NCBI GenBank assembly: GCA_947070915.1
Contig: CAMTDY010000093.1
Span: 1 to 11,227, forward strand
Reading direction: 5' to 3'
Length of the DNA: 11,227 nt
DNA from: an uncultured Roseburia sp.
GTDB lineage: Bacteria; Bacillota; Clostridia; Lachnospirales; Lachnospiraceae
In this document: positions 6,954 through 11,227 of the stretch, piece after piece
Numbering within the stretch: the stretch's first letter is position 1
Layout: every line of letters begins with the position of its first letter
The notes under the pieces: generated by a model
Told to the model about the DNA's origin: nothing
The model's database searches: none
Seen by the model: the letters and a program-made list of their open reading frames with translations, nothing else
Made by a program: the position numbers and the translations under genes

Positions 6954-9593
6954 ATGAAACCATATGGATTAAATGAGTTGAGAAAAATGTATCTGGATTT
7001 TTTTGAGAGCAAAGGGCATCTGGTGATGAAGAGCTTTTCCCTGATTCCCCAGAATGACAAGAGCCTGCTTTTGATTCCGGCAGGAATGGCTCCTTTGAAG
7101 CCTTATTTTACGGGACAGGAAATACCGCCGAGAAAGAGGGTGGCTACCTGCCAGAAGTGTATTCGTACCAGTGATATCGAGAACGTGGGAAAGACTGCCC
7201 GCCACGGTACATTTTTTGAGATGCTCGGCAATTTTTCCTTTGGAGACTATTTCAAGCATGAGGCCATTGCCTGGTCCTGGGAGTTCCTTACGAAGACACT
7301 GGAGATTCCAGAGGACCGTTTGTATCCTTCTGTATACGAAGAGGATGATGAGGCATTTGATATCTGGAATAAAGAGATCGGGGTGGCAAAGGAGCGGATC
7401 TTCCGTTTTGGCAAAGAAGATAACTTCTGGGAGCACGGTGCGGGACCATGCGGCCCCTCCTCCGAGATCTATTTTGACCGCGGGGAAAAATACGGCTGCA
7501 ACAAACCAGGATGTACCGTAGGCTGTGAGTGTGACCGCTATGTGGAGATCTGGAATAATGTGTTCACCCAGTTTGACAGCGACGGAAAAGGAAACTACGA
7601 AGAACTGACCAATAAAAACATTGATACCGGAATGGGATTGGAGCGTCTCGCTGTCGTGATGCAGGATGTGGATTCCATTTTTGATGTGGATACCATCAAG
7701 GCGATCCGGGACAAGGTATGTGAGTCTGCCGGGGTATCCTATGGGGCAGAGACAAAAAAAGATGTTTCCATCCGTATTATCACAGACCATATCCGTTCGG
7801 TGACATTTATGGTATCTGACGGGATCATGCCTTCCAATGAGGGACGGGGATATGTGCTGCGCCGTCTTCTGCGCCGGGCAGCAAGACACGGAAGGCTGCT
7901 GGGCATCCAGAAACAATTTCTGGCGGAACTGAGCGAGGTGGTGATCCGGGAGTCCAAGGACGGTTATCCAGAACTTGCAGATAAAAAAGATTATATTCTG
8001 AAACTGATCACCACAGAGGAAGAAAATTTCAATAAGACCATCGATCAGGGACTGAATATCCTCAGTGATATGATGGAAGAGATGAAGAAGGAAGGCAAGA
8101 CTGTCCTTTCCGGGGAAAACACATTTAAACTATATGATACCTATGGATTCCCGATGGACCTCACCATTGAGATCCTGGAGGAAAAAGGTTTTACAGCGGA
8201 TGAAGAGGGCTTCCGCCAGGCGATGGAGGTACAGCGCCAGACGGCGAGAGAGGCCAGGGAAGTGACGAACTATATGGGAGCGGACGTGACGGTTTATCAG
8301 TCCATCGATCCGGCGGTAGAGAGCAGATTTGTCGGTTATGACCGCCTGCGCCACGAATCAAAGATCACGGTTCTCACCACCTCCGACGCCATTGTAAATG
8401 AGCTGACAGAGGGAATGGAAGGAACGGTGTTGGTGGAGGAGACACCCTTTTATGCTACGATGGGTGGACAGGCAGCAGATACCGGCGTGATCAGTACAGA
8501 ACATGGCAGGTTTGTTGTAGAGGATACCATCAAACTGCAGGGGACAAAGATCGGACATGTGGGAAAGATGGTGTCGGGATCCCTTCGTACTGGGGAAAAT
8601 GTGACGCTGGAAGTGGAGGAGAGCCGGAGAAATCTGACGGCAAATAACCACAGCGCCACCCATCTTATGCAGAAAGCGCTGAGAATGGTTCTTGGAAGTC
8701 ATGTGGAGCAGGCGGGTTCTCTGGTAGATAAGGATAAACTTCGTTTTGACTTCACCCACTTTTCACCGATGACAGAAGAAGAGATTTCAAAGGTAGAGAG
8801 TATCGTCAATGAGGAGATCAATAAAGGTCTTGATGTAATCACCAGTGAGATGACGCTGGAAGAGGCGAAAAAGACCGGCGCCATGGCGCTGTTCGGGGAG
8901 AAATATGGAGAGACCGTCCGGGTCGTTCAGATGGGGGATTTTAGCTCGGAACTCTGTGGCGGTACTCATGTGGAAAATACACGGAATATTTCTGCTTTTA
9001 AGATCGTATCCGAGAGCGGTGTGGCTGCCGGTGTGAGAAGGATCGAGGCGCTGACGGGCCAGGGACTGATCGCTTACTATAACCAGGTGGAAAAACAGCT
9101 GGGAGAGATCGCCAAAGTATTGAAAGCGGCGCCATCCGAGGCTGCCAGAAAAGTGATGGCGATGCAGGAAGAGATCAAAGCTCTTTCCAAAGAAAATGAC
9201 AAGCTGAAAGCAAAGATGGCGAAGGCTGCAGCTGGGGATATCACTTCGGAGGCGACAGAAATTTCAGGAATCCGGGTGCTGATCAAGCAGCTGGCAGATG
9301 TGGATATGAATGCCATGCGCGATCTGGGAGATGAGGCGAAACAGAAGCTTGGCGAGGCGGTGGTGGTATTTGCCACTGAGGCTGGCGGCAAGGTGAACCT
9401 GATGGCTACGGCGACGGAAGGAGCCATTGCCAAAGGCGCCCATGCGGGAAATCTGATCAAAGAGATCGCCGCTCTGGTGGGCGGCGGCGGCGGTGGACGC
9501 CCGAACATGGCCCAGGCGGGAGGAAAGAATCCTTCCGGCATTCCAGAGGCGCTGGCAAAGGCTGGTGAAGTGGTAAAGAGCCAGCTGGGATAA
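6954..9593 (+). CDS. alaS: Alanyl-tRNA synthetase
   Basis: Charges tRNA-Ala with alanine and hydrolyses mischarged Ser/Gly-tRNA-Ala. 879 residues, full length. The start at 6954 follows AAGGAGG (6937-6943) by 10 bases. Class II aminoacylation motifs are in the first 240 residues (FFESKGH, RTSDIENVGKTARHGTFFEM, GPCGPSSE, and TGMGLERLA around 225-233). The editing domain has the zinc ligands His566 and His570 (HSATH) plus Cys668 and His672 (CGGTH). A coiled region near 735-770 leads to the C-Ala domain, with a run of six glycines (843-848) before RPNMAQAGG. Four cysteines (182, 187, 191, 193) cluster in the catalytic domain, a trait I associate with clostridial enzymes. It lies 28 bases after proA, too close for a T-box leader, so it is probably read from the proA transcript. 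Confidence 0.98.
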   Translation: MKPYGLNELRKMYLDFFESKGHLVMKSFSLIPQNDKSLLLIPAGMAPLKPYFTGQEIPPRKRVATCQKCIRTSDIENVGKTARHGTFFEMLGNFSFGDYFKHEAIAWSWEFLTKTLEIPEDRLYPSVYEEDDEAFDIWNKEIGVAKERIFRFGKEDNFWEHGAGPCGPSSEIYFDRGEKYGCNKPGCTVGCECDRYVEIWNNVFTQFDSDGKGNYEELTNKNIDTGMGLERLAVVMQDVDSIFDVDTIKAIRDKVCESAGVSYGAETKKDVSIRIITDHIRSVTFMVSDGIMPSNEGRGYVLRRLLRRAARHGRLLGIQKQFLAELSEVVIRESKDGYPELADKKDYILKLITTEEENFNKTIDQGLNILSDMMEEMKKEGKTVLSGENTFKLYDTYGFPMDLTIEILEEKGFTADEEGFRQAMEVQRQTAREAREVTNYMGADVTVYQSIDPAVESRFVGYDRLRHESKITVLTTSDAIVNELTEGMEGTVLVEETPFYATMGGQAADTGVISTEHGRFVVEDTIKLQGTKIGHVGKMVSGSLRTGENVTLEVEESRRNLTANNHSATHLMQKALRMVLGSHVEQAGSLVDKDKLRFDFTHFSPMTEEEISKVESIVNEEINKGLDVITSEMTLEEAKKTGAMALFGEKYGETVRVVQMGDFSSELCGGTHVENTRNISAFKIVSESGVAAGVRRIEALTGQGLIAYYNQVEKQLGEIAKVLKAAPSEAARKVMAMQEEIKALSKENDKLKAKMAKAAAGDITSEATEISGIRVLIKQLADVDMNAMRDLGDEAKQKLGEAVVVFATEAGGKVNLMATATEGAIAKGAHAGNLIKEIAALVGGGGGGRPNMAQAGGKNPSGIPEALAKAGEVVKSQLG

Positions 9594-9594
9594 A

Positions 9595-9631
9595 GTTTTT
9601 GACCATAATATACCATAAATTGTTCAAAAAC
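9595..9631 (+). repeat. Inverted repeat between alaS and the rpsU promoter
   Basis: GTTTTTGA (9595-9602) is the exact reverse complement of TCAAAAAC (9624-9631), and the arms extend to 11 bases with one mismatch. It begins one base after the alaS stop and ends two bases before the rpsU -35 box. It is AT-rich with no T-run after it, so it is a poor intrinsic terminator. It could protect the alaS 3' end or act as a protein-binding site. Confidence 0.4.
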
Positions 9632-9633
9632 GG

Positions 9634-9661
9634 TTGACGAATCCAAAAATTATGATATAAT
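9634..9661 (+). promoter_or_regulatory. Strong sigma-A promoter for rpsU
   Basis: TTGACG (9634-9639, one mismatch) and TATAAT (9656-9661, perfect) are 16 bases apart, and TGA at 9653-9655 gives an extended -10. Start of transcription is expected near 9668, giving a leader of about 72 bases. This is the best housekeeping promoter in the window, fitting a ribosomal protein gene. Confidence 0.85.
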
Positions 9662-9688
9662 ATGTGTTAGTGCGAAAAAATACCCAAA

Positions 9689-9717
9689 CAGTTGTATTTT
9701 GCACAATTTTACAACTG
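9689..9717 (+). promoter_or_regulatory. Leader hairpin upstream of the rpsU ribosome-binding site
   Basis: CAGTTGTA (9689-9696) pairs perfectly with TACAACTG (9710-9717) around a 13-base loop. The 3' arm ends on the first G of the GGAGGGAGG ribosome-binding stretch, so folding could present or partly mask it. It does not look like a T-box or a known riboswitch; any regulatory role is inferred. Confidence 0.45.
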
Positions 9718-9725
9718 GAGGGAGG
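9717..9725 (+). promoter_or_regulatory. Doubled ribosome-binding site of rpsU with long spacing
   Basis: GGAGGGAGG holds two overlapping GGAGG cores. The nearer core ends 14 bases before the ATG at 9740, longer than the usual 5-9. No in-frame start codon lies closer; a weaker AGG at 9728-9730 is 9 bases from the ATG. Confidence 0.6.
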
Positions 9726-9739
9726 TTAGGTGTGATACT

Positions 9740-9916
9740 ATGTCAAATGTAATCGTTAAAGAAAACGAATCATTGGATAGTGCATTGCGTCGTTTCAAGA
9801 GAAACTGTGCAAAAGCAGGGATCCAGCAGGAAATTCGTAAGAGAGAGCATTATGAGAAACCAAGCGTTAGACGTAAAAAGAAGTCTGAGGCTGCTCGTAA
9901 AAGAAAATTTAAATAA
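9740..9916 (+). CDS. rpsU: 30S ribosomal protein bS21
   Basis: 58 residues, the standard length for Firmicute bS21, a small basic protein of the 30S platform near the 3' end of 16S rRNA that helps translation initiation. The sequence opens with MSNVIVKENESLDSALRRFK, the classic start, followed by CAKAG and IRKREHYEKPSVRRK and a very basic tail ending KRKFK. The start at 9740 is the only in-frame ATG consistent with the family. The gene has its own promoter (9634-9661) and terminator (9928-9958), so it is a single-gene unit. In many Firmicutes rpsU is followed by yqeY; here yqfC comes next instead. Confidence 0.97.
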   Translation: MSNVIVKENESLDSALRRFKRNCAKAGIQQEIRKREHYEKPSVRRKKKSEAARKRKFK

Positions 9917-9927
9917 TTGCACATATG

Positions 9928-9958
9928 AGGGAACTCGCCGAAGGACGAGTTCCTTTTT
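9928..9958 (+). terminator. Rho-independent terminator after rpsU
   Basis: GGAACTCG (9930-9937) pairs perfectly with CGAGTTCC (9946-9953), with two further weak pairs outside. The loop is CCGAAGGA, in which CC and GG may also pair. A run of five T (9954-9958) follows at once. It lies 11 bases past the rpsU stop and separates rpsU from the sporulation genes. Confidence 0.93.
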
Positions 9959-10027
9959 CGTGGAATAAAAAAGCTTAAGAAAGTTCATTGTTTGCGGAGT
10001 GTAAGAATCAGAGGCAAAAGAGGCAGG

Positions 10028-10056
10028 AACATAGCCATGCCCTTCTGCATATGATA
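10028..10056 (+). promoter_or_regulatory. Candidate mother-cell sigma (sigma-K-like) promoter for yqfC-yqfD
   Basis: AACA (10028-10031) and CATATGATA (10048-10056) are 16 bases apart and fit the B. subtilis sigma-K pattern as I recall it (mACm, 16 bases, CATAnnnTA). Sigma-E promoters share the CATA core, but the ATA at 10031-10033 is spaced too short for that consensus. Transcription would start near 10064, just ahead of the AAGGAT at 10071. No good sigma-A promoter is visible in the 124-base gap from 9960 to 10083. Confidence 0.4.
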
Positions 10057-10083
10057 AGGTAACCGGAAATAAGGATTTGTGCC

Positions 10084-10371
10084 ATGAGAGACAGCGCAAA
10101 GGCGGAAAAAGACGTGAATTCGGTATCTAAAAAAATTGGCCTCCAGCCCGATATTCTGGACGGAGCGACGATCGTAAAGGCCTATGGCGACGAATACGCC
10201 ATAATTGAAAATTATAAATCCATTATCGAGTATACAGAATGCTCAGTGAAGCTTCAGGGAAAACATGTCAAGGTGATGATATGCGGCGACCATTTATGCA
10301 TCGAGTCTTTTGAACCGGATGAATGCCGGGTATTGGGAAAGATCAGGGAGATCAGCCTTGTGAGGCTGTAA
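10084..10371 (+). CDS. yqfC: Sporulation protein YqfC (YabP/YqfC family)
   Basis: 95 residues, typical length. The start at 10084 follows AAGGAT (10071-10076) by 7 bases. After a charged N-terminus (to about residue 18) come LQPDILDGATIV, a YKSIIEYTE strand and the family's repeated beta strands: VKLQGKHVKVMICGDHLCIESF, then a closing VLGKIREISLV in which the G-I-I spacing is conserved. No signal peptide or membrane segment is seen. YqfC is made in the mother cell of Bacillus and its biochemical role is unknown. The downstream neighbour is yqfD, the conserved partner in spore formers, which supports the call. A mother-cell promoter match lies upstream and the rpsU terminator insulates it from the housekeeping genes. 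Confidence 0.9.
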   Translation: MRDSAKAEKDVNSVSKKIGLQPDILDGATIVKAYGDEYAIIENYKSIIEYTECSVKLQGKHVKVMICGDHLCIESFEPDECRVLGKIREISLVRL

Positions 10372-10380
10372 AAAGGGGGA

Positions 10381-11227
10381 ATGGGATTGAAGTGGCTCAA
10401 AGGGTACATAATATGTGGTGTGGGGTCGGGATACTGGGAACGGTTTATGAATCTGTGCCGGCATCACCGGATCCATCTGTGGGATGTAAAGATCCAGGAA
10501 AGCAAAGTGACATTTTCCATGTTTTCAAAAGATTATAAAACACTTCACGCCTTTGTGGCGAAAACCCATATCGCGCCGAAGATCCGGGAAAAGCGGGGGC
10601 TTCCCTTCGTGCTGGACCAGGCAAAGAGAGACTGGACTTTTACGCTGGGACTGGTTCTTTTTTTTGTGGTATTAAAAGTACTGTCCCTTTTTGTGTGGCA
10701 GATCAATTATTACGGGCAGCAGGAGTATACGAAAGAGACCATCAGCAAGGAAGTAGAATCCATGGGCGTCTATGTGGGAATGATGAGAAAGAACCTCTTC
10801 TGTGATGACATCGAGAGAAGCCTGCGGGAGAGCTATGAGAATATGAGCTGGGTGTCCGCGGAGGAAAAGGGCTGTGTGCTGAACATCAAGATCAAGGAAG
10901 GAAAGGCACTAAAAGGAAAAGAGGAGGAAAACAACCCGCCAAGCCACGTCACCGCCCCCTGTGACGGTGTGATTGAAAAGATCGTCACCAGGCAGGGAAC
11001 GGCAAAGGTGGCAAAGGGGGCAAAGGTGAAGAAGGGGGATATTCTGATCAGCGGCATCGTGGAGATCAAAGGGGACGGAGGGGAGACTGTCCGTTGTAAC
11101 GGGGTCTGTGCTGAGGGGGAGATATCTATTTTGACAAAGAAAGAATTTGATGAGAGCATAAATGAGAGGTATATGGCTAAAAATAAGACCGGAGAAGAGA
11201 TCCATGTCTATACGGTCTGTATCAATG
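10381..11227 (+). CDS. yqfD: Sporulation protein YqfD, 3' truncated by the window edge
   Basis: The frame stays open from 10381 to the last base; 282 full codons are visible. The N-terminus has the YqfD hallmarks KWLKGY and GYWERFMNLCRHHRIHLWDV (about residues 18-37). One membrane segment lies at residues 85-106 (WTFTLGLVLFFVVLKVLSLF). The extracytoplasmic part contains the conserved APCDGVIEKIV (192-202) through GDILISGIVEI (219-229). Lachnospiraceae-type YqfD proteins are around 400 residues, so roughly a third is missing. The start is uncertain: ATG at 10381 abuts the AGGGGGA site (10374-10380), while TTG at 10387 has better spacing (7 bases) and begins MKWLKGY. Only 9 bases separate it from yqfC, so they form one operon. 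YqfD is required for normal sporulation in Bacillus, and phoH often follows it. Confidence 0.92.
   Translation, partial: MGLKWLKGYIICGVGSGYWERFMNLCRHHRIHLWDVKIQESKVTFSMFSKDYKTLHAFVAKTHIAPKIREKRGLPFVLDQAKRDWTFTLGLVLFFVVLKVLSLFVWQINYYGQQEYTKETISKEVESMGVYVGMMRKNLFCDDIERSLRESYENMSWVSAEEKGCVLNIKIKEGKALKGKEEENNPPSHVTAPCDGVIEKIVTRQGTAKVAKGAKVKKGDILISGIVEIKGDGGETVRCNGVCAEGEISILTKKEFDESINERYMAKNKTGEEIHVYTVCIN
11002..11028 (+). repeat. Three tandem 9-base units inside yqfD
   Basis: Three near-identical 9-base units (GCAAAGGTG, GCAAAGGGG, GCAAAGGTG) encode AKV-AKG-AKV in the conserved lipoyl-like loop of YqfD. The segment between GT and KKGD keeps the family's usual length as I recall it, so this looks like codon-level homogenisation rather than an expansion. 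Confidence 0.6.

Noticed and set aside
6969..7916. A 315-residue open frame on the minus strand inside alaS
   Set aside because: It is fully antisense to well-conserved AlaRS motifs, shows no recognisable domain and has no ribosome-binding site I can support. Long antisense frames are common opposite genes with this codon use.
9480..9497. Run of six glycine codons in alaS as a repeat expansion
   Set aside because: A glycine-rich GGGGGGRP motif is the normal C-Ala domain feature of bacterial AlaRS.
9077..9646. Minus-strand open frame from the rpsU promoter region into the alaS 3' end
   Set aside because: Its low-complexity Ala/Ser/Pro composition is a mirror of the AlaRS C-terminal helices and glycine run, and its start lies in the promoter spacer.
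10323..10538. Plus-strand open frame crossing the yqfC-yqfD junction
   Set aside because: It is out of frame with both genes. The correct frame from 10381 gives the YqfD N-terminal signature and stays open to the window end.
1..11227. Mobile element, phage, defence system or CRISPR array
   Set aside because: No transposase, integrase, restriction or Cas-like gene, no terminal repeats and no regularly spaced repeats are seen; gene content and orientation are those of a core chromosomal region.

Overview
The window reads as an ordinary chromosomal segment of an endospore-forming clostridial Firmicute, most likely a Lachnospiraceae member. The genus cannot be fixed from sequence alone. Reasons: all genes lie on the + strand, ribosome binding sites are strong GGAGG types, and a BofC-like protein and the sporulation pair yqfC-yqfD are present. 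The two FAD enzymes, a PUA-less ProB, a UPF0291 protein, ProA, AlaRS and bS21 are all of the types found in low-GC Gram-positives. I see no mobile elements, tRNA or rRNA genes, CRISPR arrays or phage genes, and no clearly new system. The interest lies in regulation.

Layout. 1-300 is the 3' end of a secreted-type NlpC/P60 peptidase, cut by the window edge. 442-1032 is a membrane-anchored BofC-like protein, preceded by a good match to a forespore sigma-G promoter. 1118-4771 holds two overlapping genes for distantly related FAD oxidoreductases, followed by proB through a 4-base ATGA overlap. 4801-6925 holds a UPF0291 (DUF896) protein, 5-formyltetrahydrofolate cyclo-ligase and proA. The last two again overlap by ATGA, and a strong sigma-A-type promoter sits in the tail of the UPF0291 gene. 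6954-9593 is alaS, only 28 bases after proA. 9740-9916 is rpsU with its own strong extended -10 promoter, a leader hairpin and an intrinsic terminator. 10084-11227 is yqfC followed by yqfD, the latter cut by the window edge, with a mother-cell (sigma-K-like) promoter match upstream.

How they work together. proB and proA encode the first two enzymes of proline synthesis from glutamate; two genes separate them, but all may share transcripts. The cyclo-ligase recycles 5-formyl-THF, and alaS and rpsU serve translation. The sporulation genes at both ends carry motifs for compartment-specific sigma factors, so the housekeeping block appears flanked by units expressed only in the forespore (left) and mother cell (right). 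The two FAD enzymes have no assigned substrate; overlap and co-transcription with proB are the only functional hints.
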